A stretch of DNA of 64,000 nucleotides from Gracilibacillus salinarum (lineage in GTDB: Bacteria; Bacillota; Bacilli; Bacillales; Amphibacillaceae). The notes below the pieces were generated by a model that made no database searches, was not told the origin of the DNA, and saw nothing but the letters and a program-made list of their open reading frames with translations. The stretch is from the NCBI RefSeq assembly GCF_022919575.1, contig NZ_CP095071.1:992001-1056000 (forward strand). The letters run 5' to 3'. The translations under genes and the position numbers were made by a program. Positions within the stretch are counted from its first letter, which is position 1. Every line of letters begins with the position of its first letter. Below, one piece after another: positions 7,561 to 17,461 of the stretch.

Positions 7561-9507
7561 TTATTTCTTACGCAACACTTTCTGCTGGATTTCATCAAGA
7601 ATCAGTGATTTGAAAGCGTCAAGTTCTAAAGTTTCGGAATCTTGCTCGCCATATCGTCTTACATTCACAGCACCTGCTTCTACTTCCTTATCGCCTACAA
7701 TTAAGGCGAATGGAATTTTAGCTGTTTGTGCTTCGCGGATTTTATAGCCAATTTTTTCATCTCGCTCGTCTACCTCGACACGAACACCTGCGAACCGTAA
7801 TTCTTCCTCTACTTTTTTCGCATAATCAGCGTGTGCGTCCGCTGAAACAGGTATAATTCTTGCTTGGTTTGGTGCTAACCAAGTAGGGAACGCTCCTTTG
7901 TACTCTTCAATCAGGAAAGCAACAAAACGTTCCATGGTCGACACGACTCCACGGTGAATAACGACCGGACGATGTTCCTTACCATCTTCGCCGATATACG
8001 TCAGATCAAATCGTTCCGGTAAATGGAAATCTAATTGCACAGTCGACAATGTTTCGTCTTTACCGAGTGCTGTTTTCACTTGCACATCAAGCTTCGGTCC
8101 GTAGAATGCTGCTTCGCCTTCTGCTTCTACATACTCCAGATCCATTTCTTCCATTGTTTCTTTTAACAATGACTGTGCTTTTTCCCACATTTCATCGTTA
8201 TCAATGTATTTCTCTGTGTCTGCCGGATCACGATAAGATAAACGGAAGTAATAATCATCGATACCGAAATCCTTATATACATTTTTGACAAGCTCTACAA
8301 CACGGATAAATTCGTCTTTTAATTGGTCAGGACGTGCAAAAATATGGGCATCGTTAAGCGTCATTGCTCTTACACGCTGAAGACCTGCAAGTGCACCGGA
8401 CATTTCATGGCGATGCATTGTGCCTAATTCTGCAATTCGAACAGGCAGGTTACGATAGCTGTGCAGCTCATTTTTGTACACCATCATGTGGTGAGGACAA
8501 TTCATTGGACGTAAGATAAGCTCTTCATTATCCATTTCCATAGGTGGGAATATATCATCTTGATAATGATCCCAGTGTCCACTTGTTTTATATAGTTCTT
8601 TACTACCTAAAATTGGCGTATATACATGGTTGTAACCCAATCTTTCCTCTAAATCAACAATGTAACGTTCAATCGTACGGCGGATTGTAGCACCATTCGG
8701 CAACCATAACGGTAATCCTTGGCCAACTTTTTGCGAAATGGTGAAGATACCTAATTCTTTGCCTAGTTTACGATGGTCACGTTCTTTTGCTTCTTCACGT
8801 ATACGCAAATAGTCATCAAGCTGGCTCTGCTTTTCGAAAGCAGTCCCATAAATACGCTGAAGCATTTTGTTATTGCTGTCACCTCTCCAGTAAGCACCAG
8901 AAATACTTAACAGCTTAAATACTTTTAGTTTACTTGTTTGTGGCACATGAACACCACGACATAAGTCAAAGAATTCTCCTTGCTCATATAACGTGACGGT
9001 TTCCCCTTCTGGAATAGCTTCTAATAATTCCAGTTTCAAATCGTCACCAATTTCTTCATAAATCGCTTTTGCTTCTTCTCTCGTAACTTCTTTGCGGACT
9101 ACTTCCAGATTCTCATCCACAATACGCTTCATTTCTTTCTCGATGCGCGGTAAATCCTCTGGTGTAATCGATACTTCCATATCAATATCATAATAGAATC
9201 CATCTTCTATGGTTGGTCCGACACCTAATTTGACATTACTGTACAGACGTTTAATCGCTTGTGCCATTAAATGCGCTGTCGAGTGTCTGGCAATTTCCAC
9301 GCCATCGTCAGACTTTATTGTTACAATTTCAATAGCACCATCTGTTGCAAGTGGTGTACGTAAATCATAGAATGTACCATCTAATTTGATGGCTAATGCC
9401 TGTTTTTTTAATCCTGGTGAAATAGACGCTGCAATGTCTTCACCAGTTGTCCCTTTGTCAAAAGATTTAACATTTCCATCTGGAAACGTAATGTGAATCT
9501 GATCCAA
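7561..9507 (-). CDS. thrS: Threonyl-tRNA synthetase
   Basis: This class II enzyme charges tRNA-Thr. The order is TGS domain ([15 protein letters not shown], residues 4-60), editing domain with [10 protein letters not shown] (the HxxxH zinc-like motif near residue 75), catalytic core with motif 2 region [16 protein letters not shown] and RPMNCPHHM, and C-terminal anticodon-binding domain. Length is about 648 residues as in Bacillus. The open frame begins at GTG 9516, but AAGGAG is only one base from it; TTG 9507 lies ten bases after AAGGAG and is the better start. Expression is controlled by the T-box leader upstream. Confidence 0.95.
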   Translation of the reverse strand: MDQIHITFPDGNVKSFDKGTTGEDIAASISPGLKKQALAIKLDGTFYDLRTPLATDGAIEIVTIKSDDGVEIARHSTAHLMAQAIKRLYSNVKLGVGPTIEDGFYYDIDMEVSITPEDLPRIEKEMKRIVDENLEVVRKEVTREEAKAIYEEIGDDLKLELLEAIPEGETVTLYEQGEFFDLCRGVHVPQTSKLKVFKLLSISGAYWRGDSNNKMLQRIYGTAFEKQSQLDDYLRIREEAKERDHRKLGKELGIFTISQKVGQGLPLWLPNGATIRRTIERYIVDLEERLGYNHVYTPILGSKELYKTSGHWDHYQDDIFPPMEMDNEELILRPMNCPHHMMVYKNELHSYRNLPVRIAELGTMHRHEMSGALAGLQRVRAMTLNDAHIFARPDQLKDEFIRVVELVKNVYKDFGIDDYYFRLSYRDPADTEKYIDNDEMWEKAQSLLKETMEEMDLEYVEAEGEAAFYGPKLDVQVKTALGKDETLSTVQLDFHLPERFDLTYIGEDGKEHRPVVIHRGVVSTMERFVAFLIEEYKGAFPTWLAPNQARIIPVSADAHADYAKKVEEELRFAGVRVEVDERDEKIGYKIREAQTAKIPFALIVGDKEVEAGAVNVRRYGEQDSETLELDAFKSLILDEIQQKVLRKK

Positions 9508-9544
9508 TGGTAACACACTCCTTTTTTTCCTCAGTTGCTTAGCT

Positions 9545-9825
9545 TATGACGACAAACAAAAAACGCCCATCCCCCTACTAAAAGTAAAGGGACGAGCGTT
9601 AATACCCGTGGTTCCACCCAAATTCCTGCAAATGATTACAGGCGCTTGCTAAATCGATAACGATGATTACTCGCTGCTAATTACTAACATATGTGTTCCT
9701 CAGCAGTGCTCAGAGGTGGTAACAGTTTGCGGTCATACAGAAAACTTTCAGCCGTGGTTTCCTTCTCTAATCAAGTAAGCCTTTCAAACTATCTTGTCCT
9801 CGTCAAAGCCATTAATACTATTATG
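9545..9825 (-). promoter_or_regulatory. T-box leader of thrS
   Basis: On the minus strand the T-box core GGGTGGAACCACGGG lies at about 9606-9620. It is followed by the terminator (AACGC/GCGTT arms, 9562-9600) and a T-run. Upstream, GACGAGG and CCTC can close stem I. An ACC triplet lies next to the 3' side of that helix and would be the threonine specifier. Uncharged tRNA-Thr should stabilise the antiterminator. The specifier placement is a reading by eye. Confidence 0.92.
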
Positions 9826-9830
9826 CGCTA

Positions 9831-9859
9831 ATTATAACGATTGCTGCAGAAAAAATCAA
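9831..9859 (-). promoter_or_regulatory. Sigma-A promoter of thrS
   Basis: TTGATT (9854-9859) and TATAAT (9831-9836) with a 17-bp spacer on the minus strand. It overlaps the last codons of ytxC. Confidence 0.75.
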
Positions 9860-10704
9860 GACTCTTTTTCCTCAGAGGAGAAAAAAGGAAAGTATTCCAC
9901 TGGATAAAACGTACAGCGTTCCTGAAAAATTGTCATTATTGTATGAGTTCTTGATTCGAATTGATCTTCGCCATATAAGTAAACATGGTTCGGTGCTAAC
10001 ATAATTAATGGGGATACATCCCATTCTTCTTGCTCCAGTCCGAATATAAATAACGGGAAACGCGTTTTTAATTCTGTGAATTCCTCGATTGTATACTGAT
10101 CACCGTTATCTTTATGAATAAGAAAATGCTCCCCCTGTAATACATGCACGACATCCACTTCCGGTGTTTTTCGTTTGATGAACTCACGTATGGAATGAAT
10201 GAAATCCTGATATTCTTCTTCTCTCTTGAACTCGTCAATCGCCATCCCGACCATATCTGTAAGTAAATCGATGTAATGATGAAGCCTAAAATGAATAATC
10301 GAATCAAATTGAACATAACTTGAATCAATTTGCATCGAAAAGATCGTGGTCAGTGTATCACGGAGTTCATGCTGATGAATCCTGTCTTCATAAACGGATT
10401 CATCTTTCTCAAGTAAGGATCTGGCAATCGCAGTAATACGCTCGATTTCCTCCTGACTTGAAAAATAATATTTTTTTCTTAATATATGCTGAATCATTGC
10501 TGTCTCACGGCACTGAATAAATATCCTACTCAGTAATGGCGCTAAATACCGCTTCGCATCGTCCAAAATCATTTCCTGCTGAAGTGAAAGCTGAATTTGA
10601 TTTTTTTTCGTTCGCTTACGGTTTGCCTTCCAAACACTTTCTTGTTTTGCAAGCTGATAGAACACTTCTGCTTCACTGTCTTGTTCAAAGTATACTTCTA
10701 ACAC
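9856..10704 (-). CDS. ytxC: Putative sporulation protein YtxC
   Basis: A 282-residue soluble protein matching the YtxC family found beside thrS and dnaI in Bacillus. No enzymatic motif is visible; it is rich in charged helical sequence with a histidine-rich centre (FHRLHHY-like region, about 140-150). GTG at 10704 follows GAGGGTGATGAG. It lies downstream of the dnaI terminator and ends inside the thrS promoter. The sporulation role is from the family name, not from the sequence. Confidence 0.75.
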   Translation of the reverse strand: MLEVYFEQDSEAEVFYQLAKQESVWKANRKRTKKNQIQLSLQQEMILDDAKRYLAPLLSRIFIQCRETAMIQHILRKKYYFSSQEEIERITAIARSLLEKDESVYEDRIHQHELRDTLTTIFSMQIDSSYVQFDSIIHFRLHHYIDLLTDMVGMAIDEFKREEEYQDFIHSIREFIKRKTPEVDVVHVLQGEHFLIHKDNGDQYTIEEFTELKTRFPLFIFGLEQEEWDVSPLIMLAPNHVYLYGEDQFESRTHTIMTIFQERCTFYPVEYFPFFSSEEKES

Positions 10705-10755
10705 ATCTCATCACCCTCATCACCATCAAACTGGTATATTATATGGGTGAAAATG

Positions 10756-10792
10756 AAAAAAAATAACCTCTGTCCTATGATTAGACAGAAGT
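10756..10792 (-). terminator. Terminator of dnaB-dnaI
   Basis: A 10-bp stem containing CTGTC/GACAG is followed on the minus strand by TTATTTTTTTT, just past the dnaI stop. Confidence 0.8.
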
Positions 10793-10797
10793 CATGT

Positions 10798-11733
10798 TTA
10801 TTCACTCGATCGAAAACGATGCGATAACTCGATCGGTTTACTTAGTTGTTTAATTCGTTCAATAATACGACCTGCTTTGATTGTTTCCACATCGCCGCGG
10901 TTAGAGGTCGACAAATGGTATTCCAATTGTTCCAAATTATAATTAGAAGTAAAGAATACAGGTAATTCCTCCATCATCCGATATTGTAAAATTGCACCCA
11001 ACACTTCATCGCGGAACCAAGGAGAAATGGATTCAGCCCCGATGTCATCGAACATTAGCACCTGAGCGGTTTTAAATGATTCCAGCTTCTGTTGAAATTG
11101 ATTATCACCGATTGATGCTTTCATCTCGCGAACGAATTCTGGCATATAAATTATATCCGACTTAATGTAATGCTTTTTCAACTCATTGGCAACGACACCA
11201 AGTATATAAGACTTACCTGTTCCAAATGGGCCGTGTAAGTATAAGCCTCTGTGATAATTATTTTTAGAGAAATGCTGGACGAATTCAATTACTTCTTTCA
11301 CAATTTCCTTCCGTTCATAAGAGGATGCATCCATCTCTTCCAGTTTCGCTTGTTTGATTTGCTTTGGAATATATAAGCTTTGTACGAGCTCTTCTTTCTT
11401 CTGTTGTGCTTCTTGATCCAATTTATTATGACATTTTTCATAACGAAGTGAAATATCGTTGCTGTCTACATCCAAATGTGGTGTATAGCCTTTTATTATA
11501 TTTTTGCATCCTTCGACATTGGGACAATCTGCACAATTTTTAGAAGCTTGCTGATATTCATACAGCTTCATCAAATGCCGGTTAATGTCTTGTTCATCCA
11601 ATTCGACATGCTCACTTAAAATCGCCTGAATATCCGGGTCATTAATGACACTTTCCCGTTGTTGGGTAAATTGTTGTTTCATTTGTTTATTTTCATTCAT
11701 CCATTTTTTCATAGCGGACTGGATTGGCTCCAT
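10798..11733 (-). CDS. dnaI: Primosomal helicase loader DnaI
   Basis: DnaI loads the replicative helicase onto DNA together with DnaB and DnaD. The N-terminal half has a zinc-binding cysteine cluster (CADCPNVEGC and a later C), which contacts the helicase. The C-terminal AAA+ domain has the P-loop GPFGTGKSY and Walker B VLMFDDIGAE. ATG at 11733 lies eight bases after AAGGG and gives 311 residues, the same as B. subtilis; an in-frame GTG at 11742 is too close. It starts 11 bp after dnaB and is co-transcribed with it. Confidence 0.95.
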   Translation of the reverse strand: MEPIQSAMKKWMNENKQMKQQFTQQRESVINDPDIQAILSEHVELDEQDINRHLMKLYEYQQASKNCADCPNVEGCKNIIKGYTPHLDVDSNDISLRYEKCHNKLDQEAQQKKEELVQSLYIPKQIKQAKLEEMDASSYERKEIVKEVIEFVQHFSKNNYHRGLYLHGPFGTGKSYILGVVANELKKHYIKSDIIYMPEFVREMKASIGDNQFQQKLESFKTAQVLMFDDIGAESISPWFRDEVLGAILQYRMMEELPVFFTSNYNLEQLEYHLSTSNRGDVETIKAGRIIERIKQLSKPIELSHRFRSSE

Positions 11734-11744
11734 GACGATCACCC

Positions 11745-13106
11745 TTATTCTTCATTCGCCTGCTGTGCTAGATATTCTGCCAGCATTGCGTCTGCTTCTT
11801 TTGCTTTTTGTTCTTTTTCTTGCGATGTTTCCTGCCGCTTCGGTTTTTGTTGTTGTTTTTGCTGCTTGTACCAATCTGGAACAATATCTTTCTTTGTCGA
11901 TTTGTTCTGGTATCGCTGGTTAGACTTGCCATTAGTTGTCCATTGTTGGTATTTCTTATTTTCCGACTTAGCAAGTGTCATCGCTTGTCTTACTGTTTTA
12001 ACATTCTTTCTCGACCAGTGACTGGCTATCTTCTCAAGGTAGCTCTTCGTCAATTTCATATCCGTCTTTAACAGCACATAATGAATTAAGACATTCATAA
12101 CGCCTGGATTCAAGCCTTGATTCGTCATTACATCACTAATAATTTTTAAATCTTGCTGAGAAGCCTGATTACCATCAGCAAGATCTTCTAATAATTGCCG
12201 TGGTGATATATGTTCTAACATATCAATAAACTGCTCTTCTTTTGATTTACCGGTATTGTCACTAGGTTCAGCAGCAATTTTCTGTTTATCTGAAGCGACC
12301 TGTGTTGGAACAGGTTTATCTGTTGTACGAATTAAATCCATACAGGCTTGTTTAAATTCTTCTATCTGCATTTCATTATGCTCATTAATTGACCATATCA
12401 ACGCTTTTTCTACATCTTGATTGTGCATATCATATGCTGCATACATCTGATTAATGATTTTTCGGGCATTAGGTGTCAGGATTTGCGTAACAGGCAGCAT
12501 CCGTTGCTTTAGTATTTGCTCCAGCCATTGAAAGTCGACTTGTTCTCGCATTGGTATATCCGCCTGTTGTTCCTCGGCTTGCAAGGATCGTGGCACCTGC
12601 TGTTGATCAACCAGATGAAAAACTTCCTCAAAAGTAGCGGTTGTCTCTTTTCTTGCTGCCGCTTTTTCATCTGATTTCACAAACATTTGCTTGATTTTTT
12701 TATATTTATCACTACCTAGCTGGTGATATAATAAGTGACTTAAAAAATCATTAGAGAAGAAGTTGCCCGGTGATTGTGGAGGCTGTATCACATACTGATA
12801 GACAACCTGATCTTCATGATCTTGTTCAAATGTCTGCAACAGACCAATCGCTTCAAGCTTTCTTCTTGCTCTGTAAATCCTGTCTAATGGTAAACCGATA
12901 TAATTCATTAACATGTGATGGGTTTGATATCCAGCATCAAATGTCGATTCGGTATACAACGTCTGATACAACGATAATGCATCTATACCGATAAGCGGCT
13001 GATACAAGTGGGTTAACGCGTTGGTATAGGAAAGCGGTAATTCCTGCGAAATGTTGACTATATACAATTCTGATGGTAGTATTTTCCCAATATCGCCGAG
13101 CTGCAT
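11745..13106 (-). CDS. dnaB: Replication initiation and membrane attachment protein DnaB
   Basis: This is the Firmicutes DnaB (not the helicase), which with DnaD remodels DNA at the origin and recruits the helicase loader. The 453-residue protein has an N-terminal winged-helix region (LTHLYQPLIGIDALSLYQTLY), a central linker and the DnaD/DnaB C-terminal domain with the YYLLK/YxxxIA-like NVLIHYVLLKTDMKLTKSYLEKIASHW segment. A basic, glutamine-rich tail follows. ATG 13106 is eight bases from GAAGGGG; the ATG two codons earlier is too close. It lies 22 bp downstream of nrdR. Confidence 0.93.
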   Translation of the reverse strand: MQLGDIGKILPSELYIVNISQELPLSYTNALTHLYQPLIGIDALSLYQTLYTESTFDAGYQTHHMLMNYIGLPLDRIYRARRKLEAIGLLQTFEQDHEDQVVYQYVIQPPQSPGNFFSNDFLSHLLYHQLGSDKYKKIKQMFVKSDEKAAARKETTATFEEVFHLVDQQQVPRSLQAEEQQADIPMREQVDFQWLEQILKQRMLPVTQILTPNARKIINQMYAAYDMHNQDVEKALIWSINEHNEMQIEEFKQACMDLIRTTDKPVPTQVASDKQKIAAEPSDNTGKSKEEQFIDMLEHISPRQLLEDLADGNQASQQDLKIISDVMTNQGLNPGVMNVLIHYVLLKTDMKLTKSYLEKIASHWSRKNVKTVRQAMTLAKSENKKYQQWTTNGKSNQRYQNKSTKKDIVPDWYKQQKQQQKPKRQETSQEKEQKAKEADAMLAEYLAQQANEE

Positions 13107-13128
13107 ATACATAGCCCCTTCCTATCCA

Positions 13129-13593
13129 TTACTCATTCTTATCTGATCGGATTAAATCTTTTAACTCGTCTAAAAATACACTAATATCTTTAAATTGGCG
13201 ATAAACAGAAGCAAATCGTACATAGGCTACTTCGTCTACGTCTGCTAAACGATCCATAACCATTTCACCGATCTCATCACTTTGTACTTCCGATGTACCT
13301 CTGTTTCGCAATTCTTTTTCAATTTCTACTGCAATATGTTCTAATTGCTCCAGTGCAACTGGTCTTTTTTCGCATGCACGGATTAAACCGCGCATTAATT
13401 TATCACGACTGTATTCCTCCCGTGTTCCCTCTTTCTTTACGACAATCAGCGGCACTTCTTCAATGCGTTCAAATGTCGTAAAACGAAAATTACACGATTC
13501 ACATTCTCTTCTTCTGCGGATCGAACGACCTTCTTCTATTGGTCTGGAGTCTAATACTTTTGTATTTTTGTATTGGCAATGTGGACATCGCAA
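13129..13593 (-). CDS. nrdR: Transcriptional repressor NrdR
   Basis: A nucleotide-sensing repressor of ribonucleotide reductase genes. It has the zinc ribbon Cys3-Cys6-Cys31-Cys34 with [18 protein letters not shown], followed by the ATP-cone domain ([25 protein letters not shown]). Length 154, as expected. The start is TTG, ten bases after AAGG; no ATG lies close enough. It is upstream of dnaB-dnaI in the same direction, the order seen in B. subtilis. Confidence 0.96.
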   Translation of the reverse strand: MRCPHCQYKNTKVLDSRPIEEGRSIRRRRECESCNFRFTTFERIEEVPLIVVKKEGTREEYSRDKLMRGLIRACEKRPVALEQLEHIAVEIEKELRNRGTSEVQSDEIGEMVMDRLADVDEVAYVRFASVYRQFKDISVFLDELKDLIRSDKNE

Positions 13594-13614
13594 TCTTTAT
13601 CATCCTTCGTTCCG

Positions 13615-14004
13615 TTATTCTTTTGTTCCGACGAAATCTAATTCTTTCTTTATCATGCCATAAAGCTTTGGAATTAATTTATGGCTGTAGCCGAAATCAA
13701 AAGGAATTGCTGATTCTGTTGTGGCTGAAATGTCTATCGCTGTACGATAAGGTTTCACCATAATTATTGTCATAATGACAAAGACTTTTCGGCCAGCTTT
13801 ATAGTTGAAACTAATTTCCCCATGATCTTTAGAAACACCGACAATCTGACATTCCTTCATATTGCGGAATAATGGTTCCAATTTCTCAAATGCTTTATCT
13901 TTTGTTGTTTTGAAATAATGTGTTTGTAACGCTGGATCGGAGTGCTTGTCCCGCGTTTCCGAATGATTATTAAAATTCTTATTTAACGTATCTCGAAATG
14001 CCAT
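13615..14004 (-). CDS. Conserved hypothetical cytosolic protein
   Basis: 129 residues, N-terminus hydrophilic (NKNFNNHSETRDKHSDPALQTHYFKT), centre with alternating beta-type sequence (ISFNYKAGRKVFVIMTIIMVKPYRTAIDISATTESAIPFDFGYSHKLIPKLY). No signal peptide or confident transmembrane helix; the IMTIIM stretch looks like a buried strand. ATG follows AGGGG. It stops 21 bp upstream of nrdR and may be co-transcribed with nrdR-dnaB-dnaI. I do not recognise a function. Confidence 0.7.
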   Translation of the reverse strand: MAFRDTLNKNFNNHSETRDKHSDPALQTHYFKTTKDKAFEKLEPLFRNMKECQIVGVSKDHGEISFNYKAGRKVFVIMTIIMVKPYRTAIDISATTESAIPFDFGYSHKLIPKLYGMIKKELDFVGTKE

Positions 14005-14195
14005 TATTACATACCCCTCATTATGTATTATTATTTACTTTTTATTGTAACATGTTTTTAAAAAGAAAACGATTAATCTTATTCAGGTGGCAGGAGTCAT
14101 TCCAGCAGAAGTACACATTCACTTGATACATGTTAATAAGCCTGACAGCGTATGTTCGAAATCCCACCCGGTCCTAACAAATTATATACGACTAC

Positions 14196-14511
14196 GTATA
14201 ATATGGTTTATGTAGATTAGCTGCGTAAATTATTTTGACACAATTCATGTGCTTGAAGATCACTCCTGCAACTGCTCCACGTCCGAAGGGCATGTCTGCA
14301 GGCCACTTTGTCTGTGCCTGCGTCTTCAAGTATCGCTTCGACGTCAACTTCTTGGCTCAAAGTTGCAATAAGGTTATTCAAGTAGTAGCAAGCTGAGAGA
14401 TATTCTCACAGGACGAGGGGGCAATTTTAGGAGCTTTGCTAAGCAGATGAAAAAGAATCTATCAACATTACGACAATGTCAGACAGTTCTACTTGATCCA
14501 TATTATTAGAA
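14196..14511 (-). repeat. Decayed long inverted-repeat element, copy 2
   Basis: Degenerate ends (GTATAATATGGTTTATGTAG at 14196-14215 and ATCCATATTATTAGA near 14510) enclose a shortened body. The body contains fragments recognisable from the intact copies: GCCTGCGTCTTCAAGTATCG and GGAGCTTTGCTAAGCAGAT. The left flank (CCACCCGGTCCTAA, from 14165) is also preserved. Orientation matches the copies at 20333 and 45042. The rest of 14005-14195 shows nothing I can identify. Confidence 0.65.
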
Positions 14512-14581
14512 GCTACCTTCCTAGTCAGCATGATACTTCTATGGTTGTACACATATTTTCTTTGCTTGTGTTATGAAAAAG

Positions 14582-14637
14582 AAAAAACCGAACGGCGTCG
14601 AATGAATGATAAACCATTCGATTTTCGTTCGGTTTTT
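14582..14637. terminator. Terminator of speD
   Basis: Arms AAAAAACCGAAC (14582-14593) and GTTCGGTTTTTT (14626-14637) with an inner GAATG/CATTC stem. It can work on both strands. Confidence 0.85.
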
Positions 14638-14667
14638 TCTTTAACTTCCACACTTCTTACCAGATAA

Positions 14668-15045
14668 CTATTGTGCTTCTATATTTTTAATTTGAACGGC
14701 ACCCATACCTCTAGGCACTTCAATCTTTTCGGTTGACTTCGCTTCTAATTGTTCTTCGATATACGCTACTGCTACATTTGGGTCAATAATGTTCCCACAA
14801 GTGTAAACGTCAATACTAGCATAACCGTGCTCAGGAAAGCTGTGAATTGTCAAATGTGATTCTGAAATAATTACCACACCACTCACACCAAAAGGTGCAA
14901 ATTTATGAAAAGCAACTTCTCTCACTTCAGCACCAGCTTTTAGTGCAGCATTGACAAACGTTCGTTCCAAGGTTTCCATATCATTTAATAAATCAATATT
15001 ACATTCCCATAATTCTGCAATTACGTGTCTTCCCATTGTATCCAT
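14668..15045 (-). CDS. speD: S-adenosylmethionine decarboxylase proenzyme (prokaryotic class 1B)
   Basis: Decarboxylates SAM to give the aminopropyl donor for spermidine synthesis. The 125-residue proenzyme self-cleaves between Glu62 and Ser63 ([14 protein letters not shown]), turning Ser63 into the pyruvoyl cofactor; His68 and Cys83 (YTCGN) are the processing and catalytic residues. ATG follows AAGGGGGGA. It is a single-gene unit with its own promoter, a structured leader and a terminator. In B. subtilis it neighbours gapB, which is absent here. A spermidine-synthase-like gene lies at 46604. Confidence 0.96.
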   Translation of the reverse strand: MDTMGRHVIAELWECNIDLLNDMETLERTFVNAALKAGAEVREVAFHKFAPFGVSGVVIISESHLTIHSFPEHGYASIDVYTCGNIIDPNVAVAYIEEQLEAKSTEKIEVPRGMGAVQIKNIEAQ

Positions 15046-15088
15046 GCAATTTATCCCCCTTCATTTCAACAGATTCTTTTAAATAATT

Positions 15089-15144
15089 ATGCTTAAATGC
15101 CACGGGGGAAAGTTAGTCCAAAGAGGTCCTAACCCTTTAAGCAT
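15089..15144 (-). promoter_or_regulatory. Structured element in the speD 5' leader
   Basis: A perfect 9-bp outer stem (15089-15097 with 15136-15144) encloses a second stem with GTTAG/CTAAC (15112-15116 with 15129-15133). It lies 44 nt upstream of the speD start and about 75 nt after the promoter, and has no T-run, so it is not an ordinary terminator. It may be a translational control element; this is inference. Confidence 0.5.
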
Positions 15145-15227
15145 TAATCATTTGCCATTATTCAAAAGTCTTTTGTACAAGCTTAACATACACTAAGCAA
15201 ACTAAGCTAGAAAACTTGTGCAAAAAG

Positions 15228-15256
15228 ATTATATCTACTTTTGTCGATTTTAGCAA
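15228..15256 (-). promoter_or_regulatory. Sigma-A promoter of speD
   Basis: TTGCTA (15251-15256) and TATAAT (15228-15233) on the minus strand, spacer 17 bp. It leaves a leader of about 175 nt. Confidence 0.75.
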
Positions 15257-15290
15257 GACAAAAATAAATACTTTCTTATTTTTTACAAAA

Positions 15291-15890
15291 CTACTTTAAT
15301 AATTCCCATTTTTTCAAGATTACTTCTAGTTGTTGTCGCGACGATTCAATCGTACCACTATTATCGATGACAGCATCTGCCAGTTGTTTTTTTTGATGGA
15401 TATCCATTTGACTGTTCATTCGATCTCTTGCTTGTTCTTCTGTCAACTGATTACGTTCCATTAATCGTTGCAACTGGATAGCTTCTGTTGTAAAAACAAC
15501 AACATTCTTGTCTGTGAAATAAGTTAAGTCGTTTTCAAATAGAAGAGGAATGTCCATTACGACGTTCTGATAGCCTTCCCTAAGGAGCTTGTCCTTCTTA
15601 TATTGCATTCGTTTTCTTACCGCTGGGTGAACAATCTCATTCAATAATTGCCTCTTTTTTTCTTCTTTAAATATAATATTTCCGAGCGCTGCACGATTTA
15701 AACATCCATCCTCAAGCAATATCTCAGTGCCAAACGCTCTGGTTATGTCCAGCAGAGCTTGCTCTCCAGGCTCTACCACTTCTCTGGAAACAATATCCGC
15801 ATCAATTACCGGAATATGATAATGATTCGAAAAAAGTTGACTAATGGTTGATTTTCCTGTAGCGATATTTCCTGTTAATCCAATGATCAA
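15291..15890 (-). CDS. coaE: Dephospho-CoA kinase
   Basis: Catalyses the last step of coenzyme A synthesis, phosphorylating the ribose 3'-hydroxyl of dephospho-CoA. The 199-residue P-loop kinase has GLTGNIATGKST at residues 4-15, the DAD motif (PVIDADIVSREV) and the lid region around NEIVHPAVRKRM. Start is TTG at 15890, preceded by AAAGGA. It lies downstream of ytaF and mutM in the same direction, as in other Bacilli. Confidence 0.95.
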   Translation of the reverse strand: MIIGLTGNIATGKSTISQLFSNHYHIPVIDADIVSREVVEPGEQALLDITRAFGTEILLEDGCLNRAALGNIIFKEEKKRQLLNEIVHPAVRKRMQYKKDKLLREGYQNVVMDIPLLFENDLTYFTDKNVVVFTTEAIQLQRLMERNQLTEEQARDRMNSQMDIHQKKQLADAVIDNSGTIESSRQQLEVILKKWELLK

Positions 15891-15959
15891 TTTCGTTCAT
15901 CCTTTACCTTATTCTATGCTTGTCCATTCGGCAGACAGCCGCCTCACGCGGCCAATACA

Positions 15960-16547
15960 CTAGACTACAATCATCTTCCAAATACCTATGATGACCAATA
16001 AACAGCCTGGCAAGAAAGACATTTTCTCCAAGCCTTTACTATTGGCAAAGTACTTCCCGGTGAATACTCCGAGATAAAGGCAAAAAGCTGTAATTAAGCC
16101 GACTGCTATAGGGGTAAAAATTGGAGAGGCCCCTATCAGATAAATACCTATCCCTGCCCCAAAAGAGTCTAGTGACAAAGCAACACCAATTAGAAAGGGT
16201 TCCATCCCGTTAATGTTACCAGAACGATCAATATCTGCTTCCATAGGTTTTTTTAAAATTTTAATAAGAAAGGGAATCTTTTTCGCCGATTCTTTCTGTA
16301 TTAATGATGCAATTAAAAAGAGACCTACTAGCGTTAAAATAAACCCACCCGCTAATTCCATCAAGTCGATCGAAATGAAAGAAGCCAATACCGAACCAAA
16401 CCCCATCGAAATCCCAAAGCATACCGCAACTGTGAACGATATTTTGATTAATTCCTTCGCAGGTAGCGTTAATCCACGCAACCCGTAAGTAAAGGCCACC
16501 AGTACGCTATCCATACTGATCGCAAATAGTAATAACGGCAACATCAT
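15960..16547 (-). CDS. ytaF: Sporulation membrane protein YtaF (MntP-like)
   Basis: A 195-residue polytopic membrane protein of the YtaF/MntP group, about six helices. Two internal repeats are visible, each with a buried Asp (ISMDSVLVAFTYG and LSLDSFGAGIGIY), the pattern of the LysE-like cation exporter fold. A role in sporulation is known only by annotation in B. subtilis; the helix pattern suggests an ion exporter. ATG follows AAAGGAG with 11-base spacing. It sits between mutM and coaE. Confidence 0.85.
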   Translation of the reverse strand: MMLPLLLFAISMDSVLVAFTYGLRGLTLPAKELIKISFTVAVCFGISMGFGSVLASFISIDLMELAGGFILTLVGLFLIASLIQKESAKKIPFLIKILKKPMEADIDRSGNINGMEPFLIGVALSLDSFGAGIGIYLIGASPIFTPIAVGLITAFCLYLGVFTGKYFANSKGLEKMSFLPGCLLVIIGIWKMIVV

Positions 16548-16615
16548 GTCTCTGATTACTCCTTTTTATCAGGTCATACCTATATAGTATGGTGTAATCA
16601 CAGACGTGTGAGCAG

Positions 16616-17449
16616 TTATAGTGGTTGCGGCTGACAGCTTGGGCAATAATGGGTACCTCGGCCATTCACTTTTATTTTTGTAATCGTGTCTTCACAATGA
16701 TGACACGGTTTATCATTCTGTGCATATACATTTAATTGCTGTTGAAACATGCCAATTTGTCCTTGACTGTTTACATAGGAACGAATCGTTGTTCCACCTT
16801 GCTTGACTGCATCCTGTAAAGTAAGGACAGCAGCTTCCTTAATTTTTAATATTTGCTCGGTTGTTAAGCTAACTCCCTTCGTTAAGGGATGGATACCGGC
16901 AAGGAATAATGTTTCATCAACATAAATATTGCCTAAACCTGCAATAACCGATTGATCGAGCAATATATTCTTAATATTACGTTCGCTTTTTTGGACTTTT
17001 TCTGTAAATTTCATTAATGAGAAATCTGCTTCAAGCGGGTCTTTCGCTAATAAAAGCAATGGTTTTTTCGTTGCTTCCGTACCTTTTTCTTGCAGATGCA
17101 TTGTACCAAATTTTCGTACATCTCGATAGCGCAAATCGGTACTATCTGTGAAATGAAAAATGACATGAGTATGGTCCATCACTGCTTCTTCAGCAGGATG
17201 GACACCATATTTTCCCTCCATACGGAGATGGGACACTAGTACGTACTGATCTAGATCAAATAAAAGAAATTTCCCTTTTCTTCTAATATCCCGGATGGTT
17301 TGATGTTGAATGGATTGACCAAATTGGTGACTATCATCTGGTTCCTGAATAATCTTCGGCCACATGACCTCGACTGAATCAATTGTTTTGCCAATGACTA
17401 ATTGCTTTAATGTTTGTCTTATCGTTTCTACTTCAGGTAATTCCGGCAT
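16616..17449 (-). CDS. mutM: Formamidopyrimidine-DNA glycosylase / AP lyase
   Basis: Removes 8-oxoguanine and formamidopyrimidines and nicks the resulting AP site. The N-terminal PELPEVE places the catalytic Pro2 and Glu3 correctly after Met1. The helix-two-turn-helix and C-terminal zinc finger (Cys249, Cys252, Cys269, Cys272) are intact. Length 277. ATG follows AAGGAG. It starts 12 bp after polA and the two are probably co-transcribed, linking repair synthesis with base excision. Confidence 0.97.
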   Translation of the reverse strand: MPELPEVETIRQTLKQLVIGKTIDSVEVMWPKIIQEPDDSHQFGQSIQHQTIRDIRRKGKFLLFDLDQYVLVSHLRMEGKYGVHPAEEAVMDHTHVIFHFTDSTDLRYRDVRKFGTMHLQEKGTEATKKPLLLLAKDPLEADFSLMKFTEKVQKSERNIKNILLDQSVIAGLGNIYVDETLFLAGIHPLTKGVSLTTEQILKIKEAAVLTLQDAVKQGGTTIRSYVNSQGQIGMFQQQLNVYAQNDKPCHHCEDTITKIKVNGRGTHYCPSCQPQPL

Positions 17450-17461
17450 CGTTGCAACTCC

